Shown: in pieces, positions 26,333-35,628 of the stretch | Position numbering within the stretch: the first letter of the stretch is position 1 | Layout of the letters: each line of letters opens with the position of its first letter | NCBI GenBank assembly: GCA_022843945.1 | Contig: JALHMR010000019.1 | Location: 32,429-96,428 of the forward strand | Direction: 5' to 3' | DNA from: Rhodospirillaceae bacterium | GTDB taxonomy: Bacteria > Pseudomonadota > Alphaproteobacteria > CACIAM-22H2 | DNA: 64,000 nt | Notes under the pieces: model-generated | What the model was told of the DNA's origin: nothing | Database searches by the model: none | The model's input: the letters and a program-made list of their open reading frames with translations, nothing else | Made by a program: the position numbers and the translations under genes

Positions 26333-26902
26333 TCAGGGAATGACCAGCCGCCGATAGCCGATCACCACCGGACCATCATTGCAGGCGGCCGGATTGGTGC
26401 GGCCCTGAACCGGCACGACGAAAGCCTCCTGCCCGCCACCGACCAGCGCGAAACCGGGATTGACCGTGCTCGCCAGGGTCTGCACGCCGGGGAGCGGCAA
26501 CTTCGGCGCCTCGCTGCTCGGCTGGGCATTGACCGCCGCCAGCATGCCGTTGGTCAGGGTGACGCCGAAGCGGTTGGTCTCGAACAGGCCCGGCTCGTAG
26601 TTGATCCGGTACGGCTTGGCGAGATCGGGCATCAGCAGCACGCGCTCCACCGTCACCTCGGAGCAGGCGGGTGGCGAATCGCTCGAGCGACCGACCAGCT
26701 TGCCGTCGTTGATCAGAGCCGTGCGCACCGTGGTCTCGGCGAACAGCGCCGGCTGATAGAACATGACGCCGGCGATGGCCTGCTCGGGATTGTCGATCTG
26801 GTTGGACCCGACGCGCTGGGTGCTCATCTTACCGGAGCAGCCGGCAAGCAACGCCGCCGCAAGAAGTACGGCTCCGCTTCGTCTGGTGATGGCCTGCAAC
26901 AT
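26333..26902 (-). CDS. Hypothetical lipoprotein
   Basis: A 189-residue protein. A lipoprotein signal (AVLLAAALLAGCSG, lipidated Cys near residue 22) anchors it in a membrane, probably the outer one. The remainder is predicted soluble, with two further cysteines (in PPACSEVTVERVL and PAACNDGPVVIGY) that could pair. I do not recognise a family. It is transcribed from the other strand to the chemoreceptor gene, with the stops 30 bp apart, and its role is not evident. Confidence 0.7.
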   Translation of the reverse strand: MLQAITRRSGAVLLAAALLAGCSGKMSTQRVGSNQIDNPEQAIAGVMFYQPALFAETTVRTALINDGKLVGRSSDSPPACSEVTVERVLLMPDLAKPYRINYEPGLFETNRFGVTLTNGMLAAVNAQPSSEAPKLPLPGVQTLASTVNPGFALVGGGQEAFVVPVQGRTNPAACNDGPVVIGYRRLVIP

Positions 26903-26985
26903 GCACAGCCAAGATGGGAGCGGCCGGCGCCCCGGTCAAAGTGCAAATCGCTTCATCTTTTGGACACGGCGGACAGAGCCGCCGC

Positions 26986-27426
26986 TCAGAACGGCCGGAC
27001 GATCACCAGGATGACGATGCCGATCATCAGCAGGGTCGGTACCTCGTTCCACAGGCGATAGAAGCGCGCCGGCCGGCGGTTGCGATCGGCCGCGAAATCC
27101 TTCCGCCAGAGCGCGAACAGGTGATGCACGACAACGAGGCCGGCCACCAGCACCAGCTTGGTGTGCAGCCAGCCCTGGCTCCAATCCTGCAGCCAGAGCA
27201 GCATGCCCCCGAAGACGAACACCGCCCCTTGCGCCGGGTTCATGATGGCGCGCAGCAGGCGCCATTCCATGACCTTCAAGGTTTCGGAGAGCTCCGAGCC
27301 CGGCGCCGCCGCGCAGTGATAGACGAACAGCCGCGGCAGGTAGAGCAGCCCCGCCATCCAGGCGATCACCGCGATCACGTGCAGCGCCTTGATCCAGGCG
27401 TACCAGTCGGTGATGAACGCGGTCAT
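26986..27426 (-). CDS. hemJ: Protoporphyrinogen oxidase HemJ
   Basis: A 146-residue integral membrane protein with four predicted helices. WIKALHVIAVIAWMAGLLYLPRLFVYH carries the conserved His and Trp-Met-Ala-Gly-Leu-Leu-Tyr of HemJ, and MEWRLLRAIMNPAQG and KLVLVAGLVVVHH follow. HemJ oxidises protoporphyrinogen IX to protoporphyrin IX, the penultimate step of heme synthesis, in bacteria lacking HemG and HemY. It overlaps the ferrochelatase stop by 4 bp (ATGA), so it is translationally coupled in hemE-hemH-hemJ. The start at 27426 is fixed by that overlap and by the conserved N-terminus. Confidence 0.93.
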   Translation of the reverse strand: MTAFITDWYAWIKALHVIAVIAWMAGLLYLPRLFVYHCAAAPGSELSETLKVMEWRLLRAIMNPAQGAVFVFGGMLLWLQDWSQGWLHTKLVLVAGLVVVHHLFALWRKDFAADRNRRPARFYRLWNEVPTLLMIGIVILVIVRPF

Positions 27427-28457
27427 CGGCCGGCCATCCCGCAGCGCGCAAAGGCGGCGCTGCAGAGCCGCGTGCCGCCGTCGGCCGCCACCGCTTGCGG
27501 CCGTACCCTCGCTTCTCTCACCAGCCGCGCCAGCCCGGCAATGAAATCGGGATGCGTGCCCGCGGTCGGCACGCGCTCGTAATGGGGAACGCCGTGCTTG
27601 AGAGCTTCGTCGCGATACGTGATGTCGAGCTCGACCAGGGTCTCCGAATGCTCCGAGACGAAGGCGATCGGTGCCACGACCAGCGGCACCCGGTCGTGCC
27701 CGGCACGTTTCAATTCGTCCTCGGTGTAAGGCTGCAGCCACTCCAGCGGCCCGACCCGGCTTTGATAGGATAGCTGCCAGTCCAGGCCGGCGATGCCGAG
27801 CCGTGCGACGATCGCCGCCGCCGTGGCCTCGACCTGGGCCTGGTAGGGATCGCCCCGCTCCACCACGCGCCTGGGCAGGCCATGCGCGGTGAACAGCAGG
27901 CGGGGCGGGCCGACAGCAGCCGCCCGTTCCCAGGCCGGCCGGATCAAAGCGGTCATCGCGGCAATGAATCCCGGTTCGGCCGGATAGCAGCAGACCGCGC
28001 GGGTCGGCAGCTTGAGACCGGTGCGCTCGGCGCTCGTCTGCCAATCCTTGAGGGACGAGCCGCTCGTGGTGCCGGAGAACTGCGGGTAGAGCGGCAGGAG
28101 CACGATTTCATCCGGCCCGAAGGCGCGGACCGCCGCGGCCGTTTCCCGGCTCAGGGGATGCCAGTAGCGCATGGCCACGAACACCTCGACCTCCGCCCCA
28201 CCGCCCAGTGCGGCCTTGAGGCTCGCGGCTTGCGCCTGGGTGTTGGGCAGGAGCGGCGAGCCGCCGCCGAGACGGTCATAGATTTGCGCAGCGACCGGGG
28301 CCCGGCGCCTGGCGATCAGCCAGGCCAGCAGTCCGCGAAAGGGCTGGGGCAGCGAGAGAATGGCTGGATCATTGAACAGGTTCGCCAGGAACGGCCGGAC
28401 CGCCTCCGGCCGGTCGGGGCCGCCGAGATTGAACAGAACGACGGCGAGCTTCCCCAT
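27423..28457 (-). CDS. hemH: Ferrochelatase
   Basis: 344 residues with the full ferrochelatase pattern: KLAVVLFNLGGPDRPEAVRPFL, VLLPLYPQFSGTTSGSSLKDW, the catalytic-His region LLFTAHGLPRRVVERGDPY, and the acidic loop VVAPIAFVSEHSETLVELD. It inserts Fe2+ into protoporphyrin IX. The ATG at 28457 gives the standard N-terminus; a TTG at 28472 overlapping the hemE stop is an alternative. It is the middle gene of hemE-hemH-hemJ, with both junctions overlapping or within a few bases. Confidence 0.95.
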   Translation of the reverse strand: MGKLAVVLFNLGGPDRPEAVRPFLANLFNDPAILSLPQPFRGLLAWLIARRRAPVAAQIYDRLGGGSPLLPNTQAQAASLKAALGGGAEVEVFVAMRYWHPLSRETAAAVRAFGPDEIVLLPLYPQFSGTTSGSSLKDWQTSAERTGLKLPTRAVCCYPAEPGFIAAMTALIRPAWERAAAVGPPRLLFTAHGLPRRVVERGDPYQAQVEATAAAIVARLGIAGLDWQLSYQSRVGPLEWLQPYTEDELKRAGHDRVPLVVAPIAFVSEHSETLVELDITYRDEALKHGVPHYERVPTAGTHPDFIAGLARLVREARVRPQAVAADGGTRLCSAAFARCGMAGR

Positions 28458-28468
28458 ACCGCGTTGGC

Positions 28469-29536
28469 TCAAGTGTGCCGATGATGCCAGGCGCGGATCA
28501 ACGCTGACAGCCGCGCCACGTTCTCCGGCGGCGTCTCGGGAACGATACCGTGCCCGAGATTGAAGACGAACGGCCCATGACCCAGCGCCTCGAGGATCCG
28601 ATGGGCGGCCTTTTCCATCGCTGCCCCACCGACCACCAGCAGCAACGGGTCAAGATTGCCCTGGACCGCCGCGATCGGCTGCAGGAAGCGCGCCGCCCAA
28701 TCCGGCGGCACCGATGAGTCGAGACCCACGCACTCAACTCCGGTCTCGCTGGCATAGCGCACATAATGCAGCCCGGCGCCGCGCGGAAAGGCAATGATCG
28801 GGACCGCCGGATGACGGCTTCTCACCCGCTCGACGATCTCGCGCATCGGTGCGATCGCCCACTTGTCGAACTCGACATCGGGCAGCACACCCGCCCAGGT
28901 ATCGAAAAGCTGCACGGCTTCCGCGCCGGCCTCGATCTGGGCATTCAGGTAGCGACTGGTCACGTCGACCAGCAGATCCATCAGCTGCTGGAACAGCGCC
29001 GGCTCCGCAAAGGCCAGTTTTCGCACCTTGGCGAAGTCCCGGCTGCCCCGTCCTTCGATCATGTAGCAGGCCACGGTCCAGGGCGCGCCGGCAAAGCCGA
29101 TCAATGCCGTGTCGAGCGGCAGCTGAAGGGAAACTTGCCGTACGGTCTCAAAGACCGGGGCGACCATCGACAGGAAACGATCGGCCGCCGCCTGCAGCCG
29201 CTCGATATCGGCGATCGTGCTGATCGGCTCCAGGACAGGTCCCTCGCCCTCGCGGAACTCCAGCTTCACGCCCAGCCCGTAGGGGACCATCAGGATGTCG
29301 GAGAACAGGATCGCCGCATCCATGGCAAAGCGCTGCAAAGGCTGCAGGGTGATCTCGGTGGCCAGCTCCGGCGTCAGGCAGAGCCGGACGAAATCGGGCG
29401 CCTTGGACCGCAGGGCGCGATACTCCGGCAGGTAGCGGCCCGCCTGGCGCATGAACCAGAAATTGGGCCGGGCCTGGACCTCGCCATGCAGGGCACGGAT
29501 CAGCGATTTGGCCTGGACGGCAGCCGGTGGGGTCAA
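28469..29536 (-). CDS. hemE: Uroporphyrinogen decarboxylase
   Basis: A 355-residue enzyme that converts uroporphyrinogen III to coproporphyrinogen III. Conserved segments are NFWFMRQAGRYLPEYRALR (substrate-binding Arg), DAAILFSDILMVPYGLG (catalytic Asp) and FVFNLGHGIVPETPPENV. The visible start is TTG at 29536, preceded by AAGG; no ATG gives the full N-terminus. It is the first gene of the heme operon and lies directly beside the proposed origin, transcribed away from it, as in Caulobacter. Confidence 0.95.
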   Translation of the reverse strand: MTPPAAVQAKSLIRALHGEVQARPNFWFMRQAGRYLPEYRALRSKAPDFVRLCLTPELATEITLQPLQRFAMDAAILFSDILMVPYGLGVKLEFREGEGPVLEPISTIADIERLQAAADRFLSMVAPVFETVRQVSLQLPLDTALIGFAGAPWTVACYMIEGRGSRDFAKVRKLAFAEPALFQQLMDLLVDVTSRYLNAQIEAGAEAVQLFDTWAGVLPDVEFDKWAIAPMREIVERVRSRHPAVPIIAFPRGAGLHYVRYASETGVECVGLDSSVPPDWAARFLQPIAAVQGNLDPLLLVVGGAAMEKAAHRILEALGHGPFVFNLGHGIVPETPPENVARLSALIRAWHHRHT

Positions 29537-29988
29537 GGGACAACCTTGTTCGGTAGAGTTATGTTCTTCGGTGCCGAAGGGCTCCGACGGTGCCGATCAT
29601 CATAACTAAGAAAGAGAATCTTTAAAGATGATGAGGCAGTGGATGCCTGTGTATAGGGGTAATTCCTGGCTTGGCCGGGATTGTCCCGAGCCAGACCGGC
29701 GTTTCCTGGCTGATCCTGTTGCCCGGGACAATCGTTGGAGAAATACCCAACGAACGGCATAATCCGCGGCCATGAGTGGGGAAAACAATTACGGGGAAAA
29801 CGGGGACAGCACGGCGAATGCCGGATCTATCCACCCGACTCACCCAGGGCTCGATTTTCGGCCCAGAGCCGGACAGAAGGCGGGAGGGGAAACGTGGTGA
29901 CGGGCATGGATTGGACCCCCCTCGGGATAAAGGGTCGGTTACCCGCGCTCTTCGCGTCTCATCCACAGGCTGAAAACCGGGTTTCTCC
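29537..29988. other. oriC: Predicted chromosomal replication origin (oriC), hemE-DUF299 gap
   Basis: The gap lies between hemE and the DUF299 gene, the location of oriC in Caulobacter and Rickettsia. DnaA-box-like sites are TCATCCACA (29959-29967, one mismatch from TTATCCACA), CTATCCACC (29827-29835), TGTGTATAG (29648-29656) and TCGGGATAA (29922-29930). An AT-rich patch at 29596-29636 with CATCAT/ATGATG arms could be the unwinding element. GATTGTCCCG (29679-29688) is inverted as CGGGACAATC (29724-29733), TTCCTGGCT repeats 40 bp apart, and GGGGAAAAC repeats at 29778 and 29793. GANTC methylation sites are at 29616 and 29837. Confidence 0.7.
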
Positions 29989-30810
29989 GTGAAGCTTTTC
30001 CACCTGCATCTCATCTCCGACGCCACGGGCGAGACGATCAACGCCGTGGCCCGCGCCTGCCTGGTGCAGTTCGAGGACGTCGAGCCCGTGGAGCACACCT
30101 GGTCGATGGTCCGTTCGGAGCGCCAGCTGCAGAAGGTCATGGACGGCATCGCGGCAAACCCGGGACTGGTCCTGTTCACCCTGGTCGATGATCGGCTTCG
30201 CCACATGCTGGAGGAGCGTTGCCGGGCGCTGACCGTACCCTGCATCTCGGTGCTGGATCCGGTCCTCGGCGCGCTCGGCGCGTTCCTGCGCACCGCGATG
30301 CGCCATATTCCCGGCCGCCAGCATGTCCTGGACAGCGAGTACTTCGCGCGCATCGAGGCCATGAACTATGGCATGGCCCATGATGACGGCCAGGCGACTC
30401 GCGATCTCGAATCCGCCGACGTGGTGCTGATCGGGGTCTCCCGCACCTCGAAGACGCCGACCTGCCTCTACCTGGCCAATCGCGGCATCAAGGCGGCGAA
30501 TATCCCCTACGTCCCGGGTGTTCCGTTGCCGGCGGAGGTCGAAAACCTGCGGGCCCCGCTGGTGGTCGGCCTGACGGCCGATCCGAATGCCCTGGTGCAG
30601 GTACGCCGCAACCGCCTGCGGATGATCAACGATACCGAAGACACGTCCTATACCGACATCGAGAATGTGAAGGCGGAGGTCGGCGAGGCCCGCAAGCTGT
30701 TCACGCGCCACGGCTGGCCGATCCTCGACGTGACCCGCCGGTCCATCGAGGAAACCGCCGCCGCGGTGATGCAGATGATCGCCGAGCGGCGCGAGAAAGT
30801 CGCGCCGTGA
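29989..30810 (+). CDS. ppsR: Pyruvate phosphate/water dikinase regulatory protein (DUF299)
   Basis: A 273-residue bifunctional serine/threonine kinase-phosphotransferase of the PPRP family, which switches pyruvate,phosphate or pyruvate,water dikinase by ADP-dependent phosphorylation. LHLISDATGETINAVARACL opens the protein and the P-loop is GVSRTSKTPTCLYLANRG (near residue 151). The start is GTG at 29989. It is the first gene to the right of the proposed origin, as in Caulobacter, and overlaps maf by 4 bp. Confidence 0.95.
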   Translation: MKLFHLHLISDATGETINAVARACLVQFEDVEPVEHTWSMVRSERQLQKVMDGIAANPGLVLFTLVDDRLRHMLEERCRALTVPCISVLDPVLGALGAFLRTAMRHIPGRQHVLDSEYFARIEAMNYGMAHDDGQATRDLESADVVLIGVSRTSKTPTCLYLANRGIKAANIPYVPGVPLPAEVENLRAPLVVGLTADPNALVQVRRNRLRMINDTEDTSYTDIENVKAEVGEARKLFTRHGWPILDVTRRSIEETAAAVMQMIAERREKVAP

Positions 30811-31400
30811 CCCTCGTCCTGGCCTCGGCCAGCGCCATCCGGCGCTCGCTGCTGGAGAACGCCGGTATTGCGCTCGTCGTCGATCCAGCGGATGTCGACG
30901 AAACGGCGATCAAGCAGCGCCTGGCGGCGCAACGCGTCCCTACCCAAGGCGCCGCGGTCGAGCTGGCCGCCGCGAAAGCCAAGGCGGTCGCCGCCCGTCA
31001 TCCCGGCAAGCTGATCATCGGCGCCGACCAGATCCTCGAGCATGGCGGAAAATGGTACGACAAGCCGGTGGATCGCTCGGCCGCCGCGGCCCAGCTCACG
31101 ACCCTTGCTGGCAGCTCGCATAGCCTGGTGAGCGCTGCCGTCGTGATCGAGGATGGGACCGAGGTGTGGCGGACCGCACAATCGGTCACCCTGCACATGC
31201 GGCCGCTCTCGCCGGCCTACATCGACTCCTATCTCGACCAGGTGGGCAACGCAGCCCTGACATCCGTCGGCGGCTACCAGCTCGAAGGCCTCGGTGCGCA
31301 GCTGTTCACGCGCATCGACGGCGATTACTTTACCGTCCTGGGTTTGCCGTTGCTGCCCTTGCTGGGCTACCTGCGGCAGCGTGGAACTCTCGTATCATGA
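30807..31400 (+). CDS. maf: Maf nucleotide pyrophosphatase
   Basis: A 197-residue Maf/Ham1-fold protein that hydrolyses non-canonical or modified nucleoside triphosphates. [19 protein letters not shown] is the N-terminal loop, and the Maf-like loop IIGADQILEHGGKWYDKP and LTSVGGYQLEGLGAQLF follow. The start is GTG, overlapping the ppsR stop (GTGA), and the end overlaps aroE (ATGA). The tight coupling matches the origin-proximal operon in other alphaproteobacteria. Confidence 0.93.
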   Translation: MTLVLASASAIRRSLLENAGIALVVDPADVDETAIKQRLAAQRVPTQGAAVELAAAKAKAVAARHPGKLIIGADQILEHGGKWYDKPVDRSAAAAQLTTLAGSSHSLVSAAVVIEDGTEVWRTAQSVTLHMRPLSPAYIDSYLDQVGNAALTSVGGYQLEGLGAQLFTRIDGDYFTVLGLPLLPLLGYLRQRGTLVS

Positions 31401-32245
31401 AGATTGAAATCCGCGGCACGACGCGCCTCGCCGGCCTGATGGGCTGGCCCATCAAGCACACGCGCTCGCCGCGGCTGCATAATTTCTGGCTGAGCCTGTA
31501 TGGGATCGATGGCGCTTATTTGCCCCTCGCGGTCGAGCCTGCCAAACTCGAAACCGCGCTGCGCGCGCTCCCAGCCCTGGGTTTTGCCGGTTCCAATGTC
31601 ACGGTGCCCCACAAGGAAGCGGCGCTGCGTATCGTCGATCGCGTGCAGCCGGTCGCCAGGCGGGTCGGCGCGGTCAACACGGTGACGGTGGCGGCCGACG
31701 GGACGCTCGAAGGCCGCAACACCGACGCCTACGGATTCCTCGCGGCGCTACAGGACGGGGCACCGAACTGGGTGGCGGAACGTCCGGCCGTCATCCTGGG
31801 TGCGGGTGGCTCCGCCCGGGCGGCGATCGTGGCCTTGCTCGATGCTGGGGTCAGGGAGATCCGGGTCGCCAACCGGACGCGCGAGCGGGCCGAAGCACTT
31901 GGCGAGCTCAGCTCCGCGGTGCATGCCGTCGCCTGGTCGGAACGTTCGGGCGCTCTCGACGGGGCCGGGCTGCTGGTCAACACCACGACTCTGGGCATGG
32001 ACGGGCAACCGCCGCTGGATATCGATCTCTCCATCCTGCCCAAGGACGCAGTGGTGAACGACATCGTCTACAGCCCGCTGGAAACAGCCTTGCTGGCGGT
32101 AGCACGAGCGCGAGGCAATGTGGCCGTCGACGGTCTTGGCATGCTGCTGCATCAGGCCCGGCCGGCCTTCTTCGCTTTCTTTGGGGTCGATCCCCAGGTG
32201 ACGTCGGCTTTGCGCGACCATGTTCTCGCCGACATGAAGGGCTGA
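31397..32245 (+). CDS. aroE: Shikimate dehydrogenase
   Basis: A 282-residue NADPH-dependent enzyme that reduces 3-dehydroshikimate to shikimate. [18 protein letters not shown] is the shikimate-binding start. The catalytic Lys73 is in [11 protein letters not shown] and Asp110 in [13 protein letters not shown]. The Rossmann loop is [20 protein letters not shown] set the start at the ATG at 31397, within the maf stop. The last base of the stop is the first base of coaE. Confidence 0.95.
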   Translation: MKIEIRGTTRLAGLMGWPIKHTRSPRLHNFWLSLYGIDGAYLPLAVEPAKLETALRALPALGFAGSNVTVPHKEAALRIVDRVQPVARRVGAVNTVTVAADGTLEGRNTDAYGFLAALQDGAPNWVAERPAVILGAGGSARAAIVALLDAGVREIRVANRTRERAEALGELSSAVHAVAWSERSGALDGAGLLVNTTTLGMDGQPPLDIDLSILPKDAVVNDIVYSPLETALLAVARARGNVAVDGLGMLLHQARPAFFAFFGVDPQVTSALRDHVLADMKG

Positions 32246-32865
32246 TGCGCATCCTCGGCCTGACCGGCTCGATCGGCATGGGGAAAACGACCGCCGCCCG
32301 GCTGCTGCGCCGGATGCGCGTACCCGTGCACGATGCCGATGCGGCTGTGCACGGGCTTCTGGCGCGCGGCGGTGCTGCCGTGCCTGCGGTCGCCAGGGCC
32401 TTTCCCGGGGCGGTTCACGACGGCGTGGTCGACCGGCTGAAGCTCGGCGCCACGGTGTTCGGGCCGGAAGGCCAGGTGGCATTAGGCAAGCTGGAGGCGA
32501 TCGTGCACCCCTTGGTGCGTCACGCCACCCGGCGCTGGTTGGCAAACCAGGCCCGGCGCGGCGCGCATGCCGTGGTGCTCGACGTGCCGCTGCTTTTCGA
32601 GAGCGGTTTCGACAAGGTCTACGACAGCGTCATCGTGGTCTCGGCGCCGGCCTTCCTGCAACGCCAGCGGGTGCTGCGGCGTCACGGCATGACCAGCACC
32701 AAGTTGCGGGAGATCCTGGCGCGCCAGACGCCGGACCGCGTTAAACGTTCCCGTGCCGACGCCGTTATCAGCAGCGGCCTGGGCCAGCGCCCGACCCTGC
32801 TGGGCCTCCGGCGGGCGCTACGCCGGCTGGGGCGGCGGGGTGCCTGGAGCCCCGCCTTTCGCTAG
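32245..32865 (+). CDS. coaE: Dephospho-CoA kinase
   Basis: 206 residues. The final step of CoA biosynthesis, ATP-dependent phosphorylation of dephospho-CoA. The P-loop region is [17 protein letters not shown] (residues 5-21), followed by [17 protein letters not shown] and [24 protein letters not shown], the usual nucleotide and substrate segments. It starts in the aroE stop codon (TGATG). The C-terminus is slightly basic, as in homologues. Confidence 0.94.
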   Translation: MRILGLTGSIGMGKTTAARLLRRMRVPVHDADAAVHGLLARGGAAVPAVARAFPGAVHDGVVDRLKLGATVFGPEGQVALGKLEAIVHPLVRHATRRWLANQARRGAHAVVLDVPLLFESGFDKVYDSVIVVSAPAFLQRQRVLRRHGMTSTKLREILARQTPDRVKRSRADAVISSGLGQRPTLLGLRRALRRLGRRGAWSPAFR

Positions 32866-32914
32866 ACGGCCCTTTCTGTGGACGGACTGGGCGAAGCGAG
32901 GCATAAGGATTCCC

Positions 32915-33607
32915 GTGCGCGAAATCATTCTCGATACCGAGACCACCGGCCTCGATCCGGATGCCGGCCATAAGCTAGTGGAAGTCGCGGCCATCGAGCT
33001 GGTTAACCACTTGCCGACGGGGCGCAAGTTTCAGCGTTACCTGCGGCCTGACCGGGACATCGCGCCGGAAGCCCAGGCGGTTCATGGCCTGACGGCGGCG
33101 TTCCTGGCCGACAAGCCGGTCTTCGCGGAAGTCGTCGCCGAGCTGCTGGAGTTCCTTGGCGACGCCCGGCTGATCATCCATAACGCCGAGTTCGATCTCA
33201 AATTCCTCAATGCCGAGTTCAAGGCGCTGGGCTTTCCGGCGCTGCCACTGGCCCGGGCAATCGATACCGTGCAGATGGCGCGGCGCAAGTTCCCGGGCGC
33301 GCCGGCGTCGCTTGATGCCTTGTGTCAGCGCTTCAGCATCAACAACGCGCACCGCACGCTGCATGGTGCGCTGCTCGATGCCGAGCTGCTGTCGGAAGTC
33401 TATCTGGAGTTGATCGGCGGCCGGCAGTCCCACCTGTCCCTCGAGGTCGAGGCGTCAGCGCCGGGCGTCGCCGCGGGGTCGGGTATTCAGGTCAACGTCC
33501 GGGCGCGGCCGGGACGGACACCGCGCCTCGACGCAGCGAGCGAGGCCGAGCTGGCAGCGCACGCCGCCCTGCTGGCCAAGCTCAAGAATCCCCTCTGGTC
33601 TAACTAA
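32915..33607 (+). CDS. dnaQ: DNA polymerase III epsilon subunit, proofreading exonuclease
   Basis: A 230-residue DEDDh 3'-5' exonuclease. Exo I is DTETTGLDPDAGHKLVEVAA (Asp7, Glu9), Exo II is IIHNAEFDLKFLNAEF, and Exo III is HRTLHGALLDAELLSEVYLEL. The domain lacks the clamp-binding tail that is obvious in E. coli, but the C-terminal 50 residues may serve. GTG at 32915 with AAGGA upstream is preferred; the longer frame belongs to the coaE end. It overlaps secB's stop by 4 bp (convergent). Confidence 0.93.
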   Translation: MREIILDTETTGLDPDAGHKLVEVAAIELVNHLPTGRKFQRYLRPDRDIAPEAQAVHGLTAAFLADKPVFAEVVAELLEFLGDARLIIHNAEFDLKFLNAEFKALGFPALPLARAIDTVQMARRKFPGAPASLDALCQRFSINNAHRTLHGALLDAELLSEVYLELIGGRQSHLSLEVEASAPGVAAGSGIQVNVRARPGRTPRLDAASEAELAAHAALLAKLKNPLWSN

Positions 33608-34101
33608 GCCGCGCCTGCCTTGCCGGGGATCGGCGACGACGGGGCCGCCTGACCCTGCTGCTGCTGCTGGCGGTAGAGCGCCTCGAAATCCACCGGCTGC
33701 AGGAGCAGCGGCGGGAAGCCGCCATCGCGCGTGGTGTTCGACAGGATCGCCCGGGCGAACGGGAACAGCTGGCGCGGGATCTCGATCATCAGCAGCGGTT
33801 GCAGATGCTCCGTGGGGGCCTGCCCCGAGGCGACCACCACGCCGGCATAGGCGAGCTCGATGACGAAGACCGGCTCTTCGTTGTGCTTGGCATCGGCATT
33901 CAGGGTCAGGACAACCTCGTAGGCCGTATCGTTCAGCTTGTTGATGCTGACGCCGACCGCGACCGCGACCTGGGGCTGCTGCCCGGCCATGGCAAAGACC
34001 TGCGGCGAGCGCGGGTTCTCGAAGGAGAGATCCTTAACGTACTGGGCGCTGAGCGCGTAGGAAACGGTGCCGGGCGCGGCGGCGGGGGGTGAATCGGACA
34101 T
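33604..34101 (-). CDS. secB: Protein-export chaperone SecB
   Basis: A 165-residue tetrameric chaperone that keeps preproteins unfolded for SecA. SAQYVKDLSFENPRSPQVF starts the beta-sheet core. TLNADAKHNEEPVFVIELAYAGVV and FPFARAILSNTTRDGGFPPLLLQPVDFEALYRQ complete the conserved core. The tail (about 20 residues, Gln-rich) is variable. Its position after dnaQ is part of the conserved origin-proximal cluster. Confidence 0.96.
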   Translation of the reverse strand: MSDSPPAAAPGTVSYALSAQYVKDLSFENPRSPQVFAMAGQQPQVAVAVGVSINKLNDTAYEVVLTLNADAKHNEEPVFVIELAYAGVVVASGQAPTEHLQPLLMIEIPRQLFPFARAILSNTTRDGGFPPLLLQPVDFEALYRQQQQQGQAAPSSPIPGKAGAA

Positions 34102-34192
34102 GACAGGCTCCTGAAGGGGGGCGCGGGACAGCTGCCGCGCCCATCGGTTAACACGCAGAGCACCGGCCCGGCAACGAGCAAGACACGCGAGG

Positions 34193-34750
34193 CTAGGACG
34201 CGGCCGGGAGGCGGACTATCTCCCCATTCGCAGGGGTGTGCCCGGTGAGGCAGCGGATGAAGCCCCAATGCGTTACCACCGCGATATGGGGGTAATCCGG
34301 TTCCCTGGCCATGGCGGCGCGAAAGGCCGCGCCGCGCACGGCGAGTGCATCCTCGCTTTCCGGAATGCCGGTGCCGACATGGTCGTGCCACCACGGATCG
34401 TCGAGATGATCGAAGCGAAACCGCGGAAAACGCTGCGCCAGGTCCGCCGGGGAGGCGCCGATATCGCACATGAACGCGGCGCGTTCGCGCACGATCGGAT
34501 CGATGGTCACCGGCACGTCCAGCACGTCGGCGATCAGCGTGACGGTCTGGATAGCCCTAGTATAGGGGCTGGCGATCAGGCGCCGGATGTCCACCTCGCC
34601 GCGCGCGCGCCGGGCCCGCAGCTCCTCGCCGGCGGCCCGGGCCTGCCGCATGCCCTCCTGGGTCAGGGCGGGATCGCGAATTCCGGGGTCAACGCGGGTC
34701 ACCGAGAAGACCGCGTTAAACTCTGACTGGCCGTGTCGAATCAAGAACAT
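34193..34750 (-). CDS. Histidine phosphatase family protein (phosphoglycerate mutase-like)
   Basis: 185 residues. The phospho-histidine loop is LIRHGQSEFN (His6), IASPYTRAIQTVTLIADVL gives the second arginine region, and AVVTHWGFIRCLTGH gives the later catalytic His. This is the standard branch 1 arrangement; the substrate is not predictable. I begin at the ATG at 34750 because the upstream residues (MPAGIRLFC) are atypical. It is convergent to nothing and runs toward secB, so it may be an independent unit. Confidence 0.85.
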   Translation of the reverse strand: MFLIRHGQSEFNAVFSVTRVDPGIRDPALTQEGMRQARAAGEELRARRARGEVDIRRLIASPYTRAIQTVTLIADVLDVPVTIDPIVRERAAFMCDIGASPADLAQRFPRFRFDHLDDPWWHDHVGTGIPESEDALAVRGAAFRAAMAREPDYPHIAVVTHWGFIRCLTGHTPANGEIVRLPAAS

Positions 34751-34938
34751 GCAAAAAAGCCGGATTCCGGCTGGCAAACCCGGCCGGACGGCCCTACTTT
34801 ATGAAGGTGCGCAGGGCTGATATATGCTTGCGCCCGTCAGGTTTGTCGAGCGTGCTGGGCCCCTGGCCAAGCTACCCTCGCCGGGCCGGTCGAAAGTACC
34901 CCGTAGCGATCAGCGAGCGGAGGGAACGGTAGCGAGCA

Positions 34939-35628
34939 ATGGGTGACGGTTTGGCCTTTTTCGACATCATCTTTTTCGCTTTGGTTGCGGGATTTCTTAT
35001 CTTGCGGCTGCGGAGCGTGCTCGGCCGCCGTACCGGATCGGAGAATCGCGAGCGCTGGACACCGCGGGTGCCGGCTGCCAATCAGCCGCCGGGCCCGGTG
35101 ACGGCGCCCGAGCGACCGTTGCCCGACAACGTGACGGCGCTGCCCAACCGCGAGGGTGTGGCCTCGGCCAGCTCGCCGCTGGAGCAGGCGCTGACCCAGA
35201 TCCGCGTCGCCGATCCCAGCTTCGAACCCAAGCGCTTCGCCGAAGGCGCGCGCGCGGCGTTCGAGATGATCGTTACCGCTTTCGCCCAGGGCGACACGGC
35301 GGCCCTGCGGCCGCTGCTGGCCGACGACGTCTACGAGAATTTTGCCGCCGCCATCAAAGGCCGGCTCGACGCCAAGCAGACGCTGGAAACCACGCTGATC
35401 GCCGTCAAGTCGGCGGAGATCGTCGAAGCACGCATGGAAGGCCGCACGGCCTTCGTCACCGTGAAGTTCGTTTCCGAGCAGGTCAATGTGACGCGCAACG
35501 CCGCCGGCGAAGTGGTCGACGGCGATCCCAACCGGGTTACCGTCGTCACCGACGTGTGGACCTTCGCCCGCAACACGCGGGCGAGCGATCCCAACTGGGC
35601 CCTGGTCCAGACCTCTGAATCGCACTAA
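34939..35628 (+). CDS. timA: Tim44-like domain protein TimA
   Basis: 229 residues. A single N-terminal membrane segment (FFDIIFFALVAGFLILRL, residues 8-25) is followed by a proline-rich linker and a Tim44/NTF2-like domain from about residue 80: LEQALTQIRVADPSFEPKRFAEGARAAFEMIV, FTVKFVSEQVN-type strands and WTFARNTRASDPNWALVQT. TimA sits in the inner membrane in Caulobacter relatives and is linked to mitochondrial Tim44 by descent. Neighbours secB, mltA and smr are standard. The end overlaps the mltA frame. Confidence 0.88.
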   Translation: MGDGLAFFDIIFFALVAGFLILRLRSVLGRRTGSENRERWTPRVPAANQPPGPVTAPERPLPDNVTALPNREGVASASSPLEQALTQIRVADPSFEPKRFAEGARAAFEMIVTAFAQGDTAALRPLLADDVYENFAAAIKGRLDAKQTLETTLIAVKSAEIVEARMEGRTAFVTVKFVSEQVNVTRNAAGEVVDGDPNRVTVVTDVWTFARNTRASDPNWALVQTSESH

